From Methylobacterium sp. (GTDB taxonomy: Bacteria; Pseudomonadota; Alphaproteobacteria; Rhizobiales; Beijerinckiaceae), in contig JADCBP010000004.1 of NCBI GenBank assembly GCA_020253445.1, forward strand, positions 186,001 through 250,000: 64,000 nt of DNA, read 5' to 3'. The notes below the pieces were generated by a model, which did not search any database, was not told where the DNA came from, and saw nothing but the letters and a program-made list of their open reading frames with translations. This document shows positions 23,206 through 32,721 of this stretch, piece after piece. The position numbers were made by a program, and so were the translations under genes. Position 1 is the stretch's first letter. Every line of letters begins with the position of its first letter.

Positions 23206-24156
23206 TCAGGCCATCAGCTTCACCACCTCTCCGCGCGGGCCCTGGCTCTTGTCATGCGAGCGCGGCTGAGCCTCGAGCGAGGCGGTGTTGTCGGCGACGC
23301 GCGCCAGCGTGACGCGATTCCGCCCCCCGGATTTCGAGGCATAGAGCGCGATATCCGCATCCTTCATGGCCTGTTCGAAGGTCATGCCGGGGTTGCGCTG
23401 GGCCACGCCGACACTGATCGTCACCTGCAATTCGACGGAAGGCAGCTTCACCGGCAGCATCGCGATCTCGCGGCGAACCTTCTCGGCGATGACCGCCGCC
23501 ATCTCGATCGGCCCGCGCACGAGCAGCGAGAATTCCTCGCCGCCGATGCGGGCAAAGCGGCTGTCGATCTCAGCCAGCCGACGTGCGACCTCCTGAAGCA
23601 CCATGTCGCCGCCATCATGCCCGTGGCGGTCATTCACCTGCTTGAAATAGTCGATATCGAGCACGAGTATGCTCGCAAGTTCCGGCTTGGCCTCGGCTTC
23701 CGCGATCATGTCAAAGAAGAAGCGACGGTTGCGCAGGCCGGTCAACGCATCGAAGGACGCGATGCGGATGAGTTCGCGCTGGGCATCGAGCATGCGCTTG
23801 CCGGAGCGCAGCCGCGCGAGAAGCTCCGTCTTGCGCGGGGGCTTGCCGATGAAGTCATCCGCGCCGGCATCCAGCGCCTCTGCGAGCTGTTCCTCGTCGG
23901 TCGAGGCTGACATCACGATGATGAAGAGCGGGCGATGCGTGCTCGCGACAAGCCGCGCGGACCAGCAGAGTTCGAGGCTCGACATGCCCTCGAAGTCGAT
24001 GGCCATGAGCAGGACGTCGGGTCCATCCTCGGCCTCCAGATGCTGCAGGGCGACCTCGGCACTGTCACAGGCGAGCACCTGGTGGCCGTCCGTTTCCAGC
24101 ATCAGCGTGAGGATCAATCGTCCGATCTTGTTCGGCTCAGCAAGAAGGATACGCAT
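23206..24156 (-). CDS. Diguanylate cyclase with degenerate receiver domain
   Basis: A 316-residue protein. Residues 1-118 form a receiver-like domain and residues about 130-295 a GGDEF domain with GGEEF at 205-209 and the metal Asp168 in LDIDYFK. This should make cyclic di-GMP. In the receiver the usual phospho-accepting Asp aligns with Ala52 (LLMAIDFEGM) and the acidic pair is replaced by EPN, although Lys105 and the Ser/Thr switch (S83) are kept; phosphorylation is therefore doubtful. No RxxD inhibitory site is obvious five residues before GGEEF. It is convergent with the DUF815 gene region. Confidence 0.9.
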   Translation of the reverse strand: MRILLAEPNKIGRLILTLMLETDGHQVLACDSAEVALQHLEAEDGPDVLLMAIDFEGMSSLELCWSARLVASTHRPLFIIVMSASTDEEQLAEALDAGADDFIGKPPRKTELLARLRSGKRMLDAQRELIRIASFDALTGLRNRRFFFDMIAEAEAKPELASILVLDIDYFKQVNDRHGHDGGDMVLQEVARRLAEIDSRFARIGGEEFSLLVRGPIEMAAVIAEKVRREIAMLPVKLPSVELQVTISVGVAQRNPGMTFEQAMKDADIALYASKSGGRNRVTLARVADNTASLEAQPRSHDKSQGPRGEVVKLMA

Positions 24157-24323
24157 CGGAACTCAACCCATACAAGGTCGGATCCAGCTCCCCCGGAGTC
24201 TTCGACCGTGAGAAACCCTGCCAAAAATCCTTTAACAAGCCCCGTGAAGGGTTCGCCGAAAACAATGGTAAACGCACTTTCGAGACCTGGGCGACGAACC
24301 TGCGCATCGCGCTCGCGCAAACA

Positions 24324-24360
24324 GAAACCCCGCCGCCCCTTTCCTTGGAGGCGGCGGGGC
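24324..24360 (-). terminator. Terminator after the nlpD-like gene
   Basis: A perfect 10-bp stem CCCCGCCGCC (24328-24337) and GGCGGCGGGG (24350-24359) is followed on the minus strand by TTTCTGTTT. It lies about 55 nt downstream of the minus-strand lipoprotein gene, so it is the likely end of the serS-surE-pcm-nlpD unit. Confidence 0.75.
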
Positions 24361-24414
24361 TTTCCCGGCGCGAAGGAGGTGTCTCGCGGCTCCGTCGATC
24401 CGGTCAAACCTGTG

Positions 24415-25776
24415 TCAGTTCATTGACAGCATCTTCATCGGGTCCACCGCCTGCGATCCCTTGCGGATCTGGAAATGGAGCTGCGGCGAGGTGACATTGC
24501 CCGAGGAGCCCGAGGCCGCGATCACCTGGCCGCGCTTCACGCTCTCGCCGCGCTTCACCTTGATCTCGCCGTTATGGGCATAGACGCTGACATAGCCGTT
24601 GGGGTGACGGACGAGCACCAGCTTGCCATAGCCCTTCAGCGCGTCATCGGCATGGATGACCGTGCCCCCTTCGGCGGCGCGCACCGGCGTGCCTTCCGGC
24701 ACGGCGATGTTGATGCCATCATTCGTGCCAGAGGCCCCCTTCGCGCCGAATCCGGAAATCACCCGGCCCTGGGCGGGCCAGCGGAAATTCGCCGCCTGCT
24801 CGGCCGGCTCTTCGGCCTGCGGGGCGGGAGCGGCCACGGCTGCCGGGCGCTCGGCATTGCGGGCCACCACCTTCGGCTCGGGGATCGAGGCCGTGGTTTC
24901 CGGTTCGGCGGCCGGAACCTTCTTCGTCGCCTGCCTCGCGCCGCGCTCGGCTTCGAGGCGCTTCTGCTCGGTGATCTTCTTCTCGGGCATGGGCTGCGCG
25001 GCTGCCTTCGCGGCCGGGCGGGAGGCGGGCGCCTCATCTTCGACCTCGTCGCGGGTGCGCAGCTGCTTCAGCTTCGCGGCAGCGCGCCGTTCGGCTTCGG
25101 TTTCGGGCTTGCCGGTCACGTCCCGCACGGCAGGACGCGTGGCCGGGCGAGCCGGGGAGGCTTCCGCGAGAGTCTCGCGCGACGGGACGGCGCTGGCCAC
25201 GCGACGCGGCGCGCTCGTGGAACCCGCGCCCTGCACGGCGCTGTAGGCCGGAATCATGATCTGCTGGCCGGGCTGCGCCTGGTTGACCGACGAGAGCCCG
25301 TTGACCGCCAGCAGCGCGCTGACCGGCACACCGTAGCGGCTCGACAGCGTGCCGAGGCTCTCTCCCTGCTGCAGCACGATCGGCGTGCCACCAACGGCGG
25401 TCCAGCCCTGCGTGGCGCCAAGCGCCGTGCCAGGGCGCGGCGCGACCGGCGCCAGCGCGGGATAGGAGGCGGAGGCGACGGAGCCCGTCGCGGTGGGCGC
25501 GGAAGCCTGCGGGGAGGCCCGCATCATCGGCTGGGTTGGCGGCGGAAGAGCCTGTGTGGTCACCGATCCGGAAGGCGCCGCGCGAAGGGGCGCGTTCGGC
25601 TGGATCCGGTCGATCGAGGCAGTCGACACCGGATCGAAACTCGTCCGGCTGTTGAACGGGTTCTGGAAGGGATTGTCATTGAAGCGGGCCGTATCGGAAG
25701 AGCAAGCCGCAACGAGACTTGCCACCATGACCGATGCCAGCAACCGGGGCTTCACCCGTTCGAACAGGATTGTCAT
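24415..25776 (-). CDS. nlpD: NlpD-like lipoprotein with LysM and degenerate LytM (M23) domains
   Basis: A 453-residue lipoprotein with the lipobox LVAAC (Cys25). A LysM domain lies near 132-176 (QQGESLGTLSSRYGV...NQIMIPA-like), then a long Pro/Ala/Glu-rich linker, then a LytM domain at about 330-453. The LytM zinc ligands look lost: the usual HxGxD reads NDGIN and HLH reads QLH in SPQLHFQI. That matches NlpD/EnvC-type amidase activators rather than active endopeptidases. The position after surE and pcm mirrors the E. coli surE-pcm-nlpD order. GTG 25779 is an equally placed alternative start. Confidence 0.88.
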   Translation of the reverse strand: MTILFERVKPRLLASVMVASLVAACSSDTARFNDNPFQNPFNSRTSFDPVSTASIDRIQPNAPLRAAPSGSVTTQALPPPTQPMMRASPQASAPTATGSVASASYPALAPVAPRPGTALGATQGWTAVGGTPIVLQQGESLGTLSSRYGVPVSALLAVNGLSSVNQAQPGQQIMIPAYSAVQGAGSTSAPRRVASAVPSRETLAEASPARPATRPAVRDVTGKPETEAERRAAAKLKQLRTRDEVEDEAPASRPAAKAAAQPMPEKKITEQKRLEAERGARQATKKVPAAEPETTASIPEPKVVARNAERPAAVAAPAPQAEEPAEQAANFRWPAQGRVISGFGAKGASGTNDGINIAVPEGTPVRAAEGGTVIHADDALKGYGKLVLVRHPNGYVSVYAHNGEIKVKRGESVKRGQVIAASGSSGNVTSPQLHFQIRKGSQAVDPMKMLSMN

Positions 25777-25898
25777 CACTACGCCTACCCACGCACAACA
25801 TTCAAAGGCGACTGGCGTCAGTCATGAAGGATTCAGTTTAAGTCAGGGTTAGAGGACACGGTTAGGAGAATATGAATCGCCCTGCATTGTTGGAAATT

Positions 25899-26618
25899 CT
25901 ACAAGGCCAGCGGAAGGTTGGCGCGCATGCGGGTCATCCGCGCGGGGCCGAGATCACTTTCCACGGGAAAGCCCTGCGCATCGATGCGCCAGAGCGTGAG
26001 GCGCGTTTCCTCTCCCCGCACCCGGCCACCGATGGCGATGCCGCCGGGCACAAGCCCTTCGAAAAGCTGGGACGGCACGATTCCCAGCGCGCCACCGATG
26101 ATGAGCCGGTCGAATGGCCCGCCAACCCCGCGCCTGGCCAATCCATCCGCCTGCAGGGCGGTGATGCGCGGCAGGCCGAGCAGGTTGAAGGCCCGCATGG
26201 CCGCGACCCCCAGGGTCGCAAAGCGTTCGAGCGTCACCACCTCCGCACCGGCTGCGGCCATCAAGGCGGCGCTGAAACCGGAGCCCGTGCCGATTTCCAG
26301 CACGCGCTGGCCCGGCGCGATGCGCGCGAGCACAAGCAGGCGCGCAAGGCTGAACGGATCTTCCGCTTCCTCGCCGCAGGCGATCGGCAGGTTGATCGGC
26401 GCGTAGAGCAGGCCGGGGCGGATTTTCGGGAGGAAGGGCGCGCGCGGCACGCGCTCGAAGGCGTTGAAGATCGCCGGCTCGGTGAGGCCCTTCGAGCGCA
26501 GGTCGAGCAGGAAGCGCGCCAGCGCGGTGTCGTTCGCCTCGCCGAGGCTCGCACGCGGAGCCGGATTTCCCCCTTCGCGCAGGGCATGGCCGGCCCGCGC
26601 CTCGCCCTGCGGGATCAT
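25899..26618 (-). CDS. pcm: Protein-L-isoaspartate O-methyltransferase-like
   Basis: A 239-residue SAM-dependent methyltransferase of the PCMT family, which repairs isoaspartyl residues. The SAM motif I is VLEIGTGSGFSAAL near residue 105, and FERVPRAPFLP near 54 is the typical N-terminal block (usually ...VPRExF). The GxGQTIS loop of classical enzymes reads ACGEEAEDPFSLA here, so the protein is divergent and its activity uncertain. Its ATG lies one base after the surE stop, with GGAG inside surE. Confidence 0.88.
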   Translation of the reverse strand: MIPQGEARAGHALREGGNPAPRASLGEANDTALARFLLDLRSKGLTEPAIFNAFERVPRAPFLPKIRPGLLYAPINLPIACGEEAEDPFSLARLLVLARIAPGQRVLEIGTGSGFSAALMAAAGAEVVTLERFATLGVAAMRAFNLLGLPRITALQADGLARRGVGGPFDRLIIGGALGIVPSQLFEGLVPGGIAIGGRVRGEETRLTLWRIDAQGFPVESDLGPARMTRMRANLPLAL

Positions 26619-26619
26619 C

Positions 26620-27381
26620 TTACTCCAGCGCCTCCGCCAGACGCGTGAGTTGCGGCAGATCGGTCAGATCCAGTCGCAGCGGCGTCACCGAGATCCGGCC
26701 ATGCGCGAGCGCGTGCAGATCGGTGCCCTCGGCCGGGGTGATCCTGCCGCGGGCGAAGGCGATCCAGAAATACGGGTTGCCGCGCCCGTCCTGCCGCTGG
26801 TCGATATCGAGCAGCGCCTGGTTGCGCTGGCCCTGCACGGAGACTGCTATTCCCCGCATGGCCTCCGGCTTCACGGCCGGGAAATTCACGTTGATGACGA
26901 TGCCCGGCGCAATGCCTGCCGCGAGCACCTTGCGGATGACGTTCGAACCATGCGCCTCGGCGCAATCCCAGCGAAAATTCGCCCGATCCTCCGGGTTCAC
27001 GGCCTGGCTCAGCGCGATCGAGGGCACGCCGAGCAAGGTGCCTTCCATGGCGGCCGCAATGGTGCCGGAATAGGTGACATCCTCCGCCACGTTCTGCCCG
27101 CGATTGACGCCGGAGAGCACGAGATCGGGCCGACCGCCCTTCAGCACATGGCGCAAACCCATGATGACGCAATCGGTTGGCGTGCCCTTCACCGCGAAAT
27201 GCTTCGGTGAAATCTCGCGCAGGCGCAAGGGATCGTTCAGCGAGAGCGAATGCGACACGCCGGATTGATCGCTCTCCGGCGCCACGATGATCACATCATC
27301 GCTGATCTCGCGCGCGATTCTCTCCAGCACCGCGAGGCCGGGGGCATGAATGCCGTCATCATTGGTGAGGAGGATGCGCAT
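26620..27381 (-). CDS. surE: 5'/3'-nucleotidase SurE
   Basis: A 253-residue metal-dependent nucleotidase. The N-terminal [10 protein letters not shown] carries the metal-binding Asp8-Asp9. Further family blocks are SQ..VSHSLSL near 43, [12 protein letters not shown] near 88 (Ser and Asn metal ligands) and [11 protein letters not shown] near 104. Its ATG shares a base with the serS stop (TGATG), so surE is translationally coupled to serS. Confidence 0.96.
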   Translation of the reverse strand: MRILLTNDDGIHAPGLAVLERIAREISDDVIIVAPESDQSGVSHSLSLNDPLRLREISPKHFAVKGTPTDCVIMGLRHVLKGGRPDLVLSGVNRGQNVAEDVTYSGTIAAAMEGTLLGVPSIALSQAVNPEDRANFRWDCAEAHGSNVIRKVLAAGIAPGIVINVNFPAVKPEAMRGIAVSVQGQRNQALLDIDQRQDGRGNPYFWIAFARGRITPAEGTDLHALAHGRISVTPLRLDLTDLPQLTRLAEALE

Positions 27382-29006
27382 CAGCCTGCTTTCTCGATTC
27401 TTGTGAGGCCACCCATATAGGGGGCGAGCACGGGCGGCACCGTGATGGAGCCGTCAGGGTTCTGGTAGTTCTCCATGACGGCAATGAGACACCGCCCCAC
27501 CGCGACGCCCGAGCCGTTGAGCGTGTGCACGAAGCGCGTTTCCTTTTCGCCGGAACGTCTGAACCTCGCACCGTCATCACCGGCAGCCGACCGACGGTCG
27601 AAGATACGACGCGCCTGGAAATCACCGCAAACCGAGCAGGAGGAAATCTCGCGATAGGTGTTCTGGCCGGGCAGCCAGACTTCCATGTCGTAGGTTTTCT
27701 GGCTCGCAAAACCCATATCGCCGGTGCAGAGCGTCATCACGCGGTAATGCAGGCCGAGCTTCTTCAGCACGGTCTCTGCGCAGGCCAGCATGCGCTCGTG
27801 CTCATCGGCCGATTTTTCCGGCGTGGTGATGGAGACGAGTTCCACCTTGCTGAACTGGTGCTGGCGCAACATGCCGCGCGTATCCCGCCCCGCCGAGCCT
27901 GCTTCCGCCCGGAAACAGGGCGTGAGCGCGGTAAAGCGCAAAGGCAGCTCCTCCTCCGACAATATTCGGCTTGGCACCAAGTTGGTGAGCGGGACTTCCG
28001 CCGTGGGGATGAGCCAGTGGGCTCCTTGGGACTCGCGGACGTAACTCGAAACTAGGGGCGCGCAATCCTCAACAGTGCTCTGAGCATAGGCTGCATAGCT
28101 GCCGGTTTGGGACAATAAGATATCAAGCTTTTCAGCTAAGTGTGGACCAGCCTCGTGAACAAATTTTCGTACTTCTGCAAACCCACTTTCCCATAGGTCA
28201 ACAGTATCTTTTGTGTTTTTGGAGAATAGTGAGATTGAACGGTTTACTCGTTCCCAAATTTCTAATTGCTTCGGATCTAATAACTCACTTACGGCCTTAA
28301 ACTGATCCTCCCGGAACTTCGGCAACTGCGCCGTTCCGAACATCGCGTCGTCCTTCACGAGGATCGGCGGGTTCACTTCCGTGTAGCCATGCTCCGTCGT
28401 GTGCAGATCGAGCATGAACTGCCCCAAAGCCCGCTCCAGCCGCGCGAGGCCCTTCTGGAGCACCACGAAACGGCTGCCGGAGAGCTTCGCGGCAGTTTCG
28501 AAATCCATCATGCCAAGGGCTTCGCCGAGTTCGACGTGATCCTTGCCGGTCTCGATGAGCTTCTCGGGAATGGGCAGTTCAGTGCCCTTAATGTCTGCGA
28601 TCTTCGGGCGCTTCTCTGCCTTGTATTCCACATTGCCGTGCTCATCCGCGCCGTCCGGCACATCCTCCTTCGGGATGTTGGGAAGGCCGGCGAGGATGTC
28701 GCGGATTTCCGCTTCCATCTTGGCGGTTTCGGCTTCCAGTTCGGCGAGACGCTCCTTGCCGCTGGCGACCTCGGCCTTCAGCGCCTCGGCCCGGGCCATG
28801 TCCTTCGCGGCCATGGCGGCGCCGATTTCCTTCGAGGCCGCATTGCGCCGCGCGAGCAGCGTTTCCTTCTCGGTGAGGCGCTGGCGGTAAGTTGCATCAA
28901 GGTCGAGAACCTTGGCGACGTCATCGTGCTCCTTCTGCTTCCTCCGCCGGAGCATCGCGTTCTTCAACGCATCAGGGTTCGCTCGAAGGGCGCGCAGATC
29001 GTGCAT
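27381..29006 (-). CDS. serS: Seryl-tRNA synthetase with a 92-residue internal insertion
   Basis: Class II synthetase charging tRNA-Ser. The 541 residues far exceed the usual 420-430. The N-terminal coiled-coil arm (about 30-105), TAEVPLTN (336-343), motif 2 [14 protein letters not shown] (365-378) and motif 3 with NGSGVAVGR are all intact. Residues 239-330 (28017-28292), between [11 protein letters not shown] and WLIPTAEV, are extra; relatives usually have about five residues there. That DNA is A+T-rich (about 41% G+C over 210 nt by hand count) with TTA, ATT, ACA and AAA codons unlike the rest. A smaller extra segment of about ten residues follows CGDFQARR. The gene heads serS-surE-pcm-nlpD. 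Confidence 0.95.
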   Translation of the reverse strand: MHDLRALRANPDALKNAMLRRRKQKEHDDVAKVLDLDATYRQRLTEKETLLARRNAASKEIGAAMAAKDMARAEALKAEVASGKERLAELEAETAKMEAEIRDILAGLPNIPKEDVPDGADEHGNVEYKAEKRPKIADIKGTELPIPEKLIETGKDHVELGEALGMMDFETAAKLSGSRFVVLQKGLARLERALGQFMLDLHTTEHGYTEVNPPILVKDDAMFGTAQLPKFREDQFKAVSELLDPKQLEIWERVNRSISLFSKNTKDTVDLWESGFAEVRKFVHEAGPHLAEKLDILLSQTGSYAAYAQSTVEDCAPLVSSYVRESQGAHWLIPTAEVPLTNLVPSRILSEEELPLRFTALTPCFRAEAGSAGRDTRGMLRQHQFSKVELVSITTPEKSADEHERMLACAETVLKKLGLHYRVMTLCTGDMGFASQKTYDMEVWLPGQNTYREISSCSVCGDFQARRIFDRRSAAGDDGARFRRSGEKETRFVHTLNGSGVAVGRCLIAVMENYQNPDGSITVPPVLAPYMGGLTRIEKAG

Positions 29007-29064
29007 GGGAGGCTCGTGTGGAGGCTCGTGTGAAGGCTCGCGAATCGGAAATCGGTCGCACCTC

Positions 29065-29162
29065 CGTCATGGCCGGGTTCGGCCCGGCCATCCACGGTTT
29101 TGTGCAAGCGATGCGGAACCTTTTAGAAGACGCGAATGCCCGGGCCAAGCCCGGGCATGACG
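29065..29162. repeat. Dispersed palindromic intergenic element, copy A
   Basis: A 98-nt element between tatC and serS, beginning CGTCATGGCC and ending GGCATGACG. It holds two hairpins: ATGGCCGGG with CCCGGCCAT, and TGCCCGGG with CCCGGGCA. Related copies lie at 55815-55870 and 59534-59623. It resembles the short palindromic repeats common between genes in Rhizobiales. Confidence 0.85.
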
Positions 29163-29169
29163 CGTGCGC

Positions 29170-30021
29170 TCACTCGCCAGGCACCACGGCGGTTTCCGCT
29201 TCTTTCTTCCTGTGCTTCTTCTCCACCATCTGCACCGCGAAAATCGCGAGTTCGTAGAGCAGCAGGGTGGGAATCGCGAGCGCGAACTGGCTGATGACAT
29301 CCGGCGGCGTGAAGATCGCGGCGATCACGAAGACGATCACGATCGCATAGCGCCGCTTCTCGCGCAGGAACTGTGCGTCGATCAGGCCGATCCGCGCCAG
29401 AAGCGTCAGCACCACCGGCAGCTGGAAGGTGATGCCGAAGGCGAAGATCAGCGTCATGATCAGCGAGAGGTAATCATCCACCTTCGGCAGGAGCGAGATG
29501 GAGGCCACGCCCTCGGTCGCGGCCTGCTGCATGGAGAGCGAGAATTTCATCAGCAGCGGCATCGCCACGCCCATCACCATCAGCGTGCCGAGCAGGAAGA
29601 ACAGCGGCGTGGCAATGAGATAGGGGCGAAACGCGTCGCGCTCGTCCTTGTAGAGGCCCGGCGCCACAAACTTGTAGATCTGCGTCGCGATGACCGGAAA
29701 TGCGAGGAACGCACCGCCGAACACGGCAAGCTTCAGCTGCACGAAGAAATATTCGAGCGGATGGGTGTAGATCAGGGGCGCCTTTTCCGGCCCGCCCGCC
29801 GCCCAGACATAGGGCATGACGAGGATGCCGTAGATGTATTTCGCGATGCCGAAGCACACGAAGGTCATGACGATGAAGGCCGCGATCGCCTTGATGATGC
29901 GCGAGCGCAGCTCGATCAGATGCTCGATGAGCGGGGCGCGCGAGGCCTCGATCTCGTCCTGTCCGGCGCGGGTGTCGGGGCCGGTCGTCGGGGTCGGGTT
30001 CGGGTCCAGCGCGGTGCTCAT
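29170..30021 (-). CDS. tatC: Twin-arginine translocase subunit TatC
   Basis: A 283-residue six-helix membrane protein that binds twin-arginine signal peptides. The N-terminal cytoplasmic segment has the conserved [11 protein letters not shown] near residue 32, then helices with [17 protein letters not shown] in the first large loop region and FTPPDVISQ near 235. Its ATG overlaps the tatB stop by 4 nt. It completes tatA-tatB-tatC. Confidence 0.97.
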   Translation of the reverse strand: MSTALDPNPTPTTGPDTRAGQDEIEASRAPLIEHLIELRSRIIKAIAAFIVMTFVCFGIAKYIYGILVMPYVWAAGGPEKAPLIYTHPLEYFFVQLKLAVFGGAFLAFPVIATQIYKFVAPGLYKDERDAFRPYLIATPLFFLLGTLMVMGVAMPLLMKFSLSMQQAATEGVASISLLPKVDDYLSLIMTLIFAFGITFQLPVVLTLLARIGLIDAQFLREKRRYAIVIVFVIAAIFTPPDVISQFALAIPTLLLYELAIFAVQMVEKKHRKKEAETAVVPGE

Positions 30022-30482
30022 GCGGCGTTTCCGCTCCTGGTGGGTTCAACGGCCGCCGGCGCAGGCTCTGCGGTGGGCGTGGTCGCATCCGAGGCCCCGG
30101 CACGGATTTCCGCTTCCATCGCCTGGGCTTCGGCCGAAAGGCTCTGAACGGTCTCGTTCACGGTTGTCACGCCGGTCTCGCCGCTGGCGGTCGCCCTGGC
30201 ACTTTCGGCCACGCCCTGCAATTCCTTGCGGATGGGATCGAAGGTCGCGGTCGAGAGCCCGGTCGCCTGGTTCTTGAACTCGTCGAATTCCTTCTTCACG
30301 TCGTGCAGTTCGGCCTCGCGCAAGGCGTCGTCGAACTGCGCGCGGAATTCGCCGGCCATGGTGCGCAGTTTCGCCAAGCTGCGGCCCACCGCGCGGATGA
30401 CGCCCGGCAGCTCCTTCGGTCCGATCACGATGAGCGCGACGACGCCCACGATGATGAATTCACCCCAGGAAATATCGAACAT
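30018..30482 (-). CDS. tatB: Sec-independent translocase protein TatB
   Basis: A 154-residue TatB. The N-terminal [20 protein letters not shown] forms the membrane helix with the conserved Glu8, followed by [13 protein letters not shown] and an amphipathic helix, then a long charged tail ending Pro/Ala-rich. It forms the signal-peptide receptor with TatC. It lies 65 nt after tatA and overlaps tatC. Confidence 0.95.
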   Translation of the reverse strand: MFDISWGEFIIVGVVALIVIGPKELPGVIRAVGRSLAKLRTMAGEFRAQFDDALREAELHDVKKEFDEFKNQATGLSTATFDPIRKELQGVAESARATASGETGVTTVNETVQSLSAEAQAMEAEIRAGASDATTPTAEPAPAAVEPTRSGNAA

Positions 30483-30547
30483 GGCGAAAGGGGCACTCCT
30501 TCAGGCGCGCGGGGCTTCACCCGAACGCCAACTCGCCCGGGGGAAGC

Positions 30548-30784
30548 TCAACTCGCCTTCGGCGGCTGGCTGGCGGGCGTCTGCGTCTGCACGGTTTCGG
30601 CGGCCTTGGCCTCGAGCTCCTTGGCTTTCTCGGCGGCGGCCTGTTCATCTTCCTTCATGCCGGCCTTGAAATTCTTGATGCCCTTGGCGACGTCGCCCAT
30701 CAGTTCCGGGATCTTCCCGCGACCGAACAGCAGCAGCACGACCACTGCGACAATCAGCCAATGCCAGATGCTCATGCTGCCCAT
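30548..30784 (-). CDS. tatA: Sec-independent translocase protein TatA
   Basis: A 78-residue pore-forming subunit with a short N-terminal helix ([17 protein letters not shown]), the hinge [11 protein letters not shown] and an amphipathic helix, then a Glu/Ala-rich tail. The start at 30784 has GGAGG seven bases upstream; the inner ATG at 30775 is possible. It is the first gene of the tat cluster, downstream of an ABC ATPase gene. Confidence 0.95.
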   Translation of the reverse strand: MGSMSIWHWLIVAVVVLLLFGRGKIPELMGDVAKGIKNFKAGMKEDEQAAAEKAKELEAKAAETVQTQTPASQPPKAS

Positions 30785-30839
30785 GAAGAGGCCTCCTCGA
30801 GAAACGCGTTCCGACCACTCCGGTCCCTGGCGGCGGAAA

Positions 30840-31934
30840 CTAGGCTTCCCCGGTGGCAAAAACAAGGACTTCACGCGGATCGATTTCGATCCCGACATCC
30901 GCGCCCGGCTGGAAAGGCACGCTTTCACGCGCCCGCATGCGCAAGGGCAGGTCCAGTCCCTGCACGGCGAGGTCGAAGAGTTCCACCTCCCCGAGGAAAC
31001 GCCGCTCCAGCACGCGGCCCGGCAGGCAGAAGCCAGGCGCGCGCAGGCGAATGGATTGCGGGCGGATGGCGGCGATACCGCGGCGCCCCCCGGTAAGCCC
31101 GCCGGCCGGGAAGTTCCCCACGGGCGTCGCCAGGGCACCATTGCGAAACATGCCAGGCACCTCGTTGAGATCACAGAAGAAACGCGCCGCATCAAGATCC
31201 ACCGGCTGGTGGTAGATCGAGCGGGCATCGCCCACCTGCACCACGCGGCCCGCCCGCATCAGCACGATGCGATCGGCGATGCGCATCGCCTCCTCGGGGT
31301 CATGCGTCACGATCAAGGCGGTGGCACCGGTTTCGCGCAGCAGGGCGACCGTATCCTCCCGCACCATATCGCGCATGCGCTTGTCGAGGTTCGAGAAGGG
31401 CTCGTCCATCAAGAGGACGCGCGGACGGGGCACGATGGCCCGCGCGAGCGCCACGCGCTGCTGCTCGCCGCCGGAGAGATCGCCCGGCTTGGCCCTGAGA
31501 CGATGCCCCAGCCCCACGCGGCGCAGCGCATTATCCGCCGCCGCGAGGGCCGTGCGGGAATCGAGGTTCGCAAGGCCGAACGCCGCGTTGCCCATCACGT
31601 CAAGATGCGGGAACAGCGCGTAATCCTGGAAAACCAGCCCCACGCCGCGCCTCTCCGGCGGCACGAAACTGTTCGGCCCGGAAATCTCCCGCCCATCGAG
31701 CAGGATGCGCCCGCGAGTCGGCTCCTCGATGCCCGAAGCCAATCGCAGCAGCGTGGATTTTCCGCAGCCGGAGGGCCCAAGAAGGCCAATCACCTCTCCG
31801 GCTTCCGCCGTGAAAGTGACGTCCTCGACCGCGTGGATATCACCGAACGATTTCCCCACGCCCTCGAAAGCGAGGGTGGCGGGAATGACCGCGGAAGCGC
31901 GGATGCGGGGCGCGGTGCTCGGGAAATCAGCCAT
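30840..31934 (-). CDS. ABC transporter ATP-binding protein, FbpC/PotA-like, orphan
   Basis: A 364-residue ATPase with Walker [10 protein letters not shown], signature LSGGEQQR, Walker B LLMDEP and a C-terminal TOBE-like region (about 270-364). The segment [21 protein letters not shown] is characteristic of ferric-iron (FbpC) type importers, though polyamine and other substrates use similar ATPases. No permease or binding protein gene is in the window. Its ATG overlaps the scpB stop by 8 nt, so it sits inside the usual scpAB-tatABC order. Confidence 0.88.
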   Translation of the reverse strand: MADFPSTAPRIRASAVIPATLAFEGVGKSFGDIHAVEDVTFTAEAGEVIGLLGPSGCGKSTLLRLASGIEEPTRGRILLDGREISGPNSFVPPERRGVGLVFQDYALFPHLDVMGNAAFGLANLDSRTALAAADNALRRVGLGHRLRAKPGDLSGGEQQRVALARAIVPRPRVLLMDEPFSNLDKRMRDMVREDTVALLRETGATALIVTHDPEEAMRIADRIVLMRAGRVVQVGDARSIYHQPVDLDAARFFCDLNEVPGMFRNGALATPVGNFPAGGLTGGRRGIAAIRPQSIRLRAPGFCLPGRVLERRFLGEVELFDLAVQGLDLPLRMRARESVPFQPGADVGIEIDPREVLVFATGEA

Positions 31935-32721
31935 CAGGATCGGGGCGCGGTCGGGGCGGGTTCTCCCGATCCGCTGACATATCCGCGCCGTCGGGGTCAA
32001 GCGGCGGGGTTTCCGCCTCCTCCTCCAGGCGCTGCTCGAACATGGCCTCGAAGAGATCGGGTTCGAGCGGGTCCTCGTCGGCGCGAAGGGCGGGGTCATC
32101 CGTGGGAAGCGGCATGGCCAGCGTGGAGAGCACAGGCTCGGCCATGCCCATGCCCGCAAGTTCCGAAAGGCTCGGCAGATCGCCCACCTTGTCAAGGCCG
32201 AACTGGATGAGGAAGGCCTCGGTCGTGCCGAAGGTCACGGGGCGGCCCGGCGTGCGACGGCGACCGCGCAGGCGGATGAAGCCCGCTTCCAGCAGCGCGT
32301 CGATCGTGCCCTTGTTGGTGGAAACGCCGCGCAATTCCTCGATTTCCGCGCGCGTCACCGGCTGGTGATAGGCGATGATTGCCAGCGTCTCGAGCGCGGC
32401 GCGTCCCAGTTTCTTTTCCTCGTGGCTTTCCTTCCTCAGGAGGTAGCCGAGATCGGGCGCGGTGCGGAACATCCATTTTCCGGCGACGCGCAGCAGGTTC
32501 ACGCCTCTGTTGTGGTAGAGCGCCGCCAATTCAGCGAGCACCGCCTGCACCGCCACACCCTGCGGCAGCATGCGGGCCAGGGTTTCCTCCGCGAGCGGTT
32601 CGGGCGAGGCAAAGAGCAGCGCCTCGGCGATGCGCAGGCCATGCGCGAAACGCTGGATCGTCTCGTCATCGGCATCCACGGTGCGGAGAACCGGGGCGGG
32701 GCGCGAAGGCGGTTTGCTCAT
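31927..32721 (-). CDS. scpB: Segregation and condensation protein B
   Basis: A 264-residue kleisin-associated winged-helix protein that works with Smc and ScpA in chromosome condensation. Family blocks are EALLFASPEPL near residue 33, LETLAIIAYHQPVTRAEIE near 110 and GRPVTFGTTEAFLIQFGL near 160. A long acidic, Pro-rich C-terminal extension follows. It overlaps scpA by 4 nt at its start and the ABC gene by 8 nt at its end. Confidence 0.95.
   Translation of the reverse strand: MSKPPSRPAPVLRTVDADDETIQRFAHGLRIAEALLFASPEPLAEETLARMLPQGVAVQAVLAELAALYHNRGVNLLRVAGKWMFRTAPDLGYLLRKESHEEKKLGRAALETLAIIAYHQPVTRAEIEELRGVSTNKGTIDALLEAGFIRLRGRRRTPGRPVTFGTTEAFLIQFGLDKVGDLPSLSELAGMGMAEPVLSTLAMPLPTDDPALRADEDPLEPDLFEAMFEQRLEEEAETPPLDPDGADMSADRENPPRPRPDPDG

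Noticed and set aside
28017-28292. Intein or mobile intron in serS
   Set aside because: The insert is too short for a standard intein, lacks an N-terminal Cys/Ser block and terminal His-Asn, and has no intron-like structure that I could see. An in-frame domain insertion fits better.
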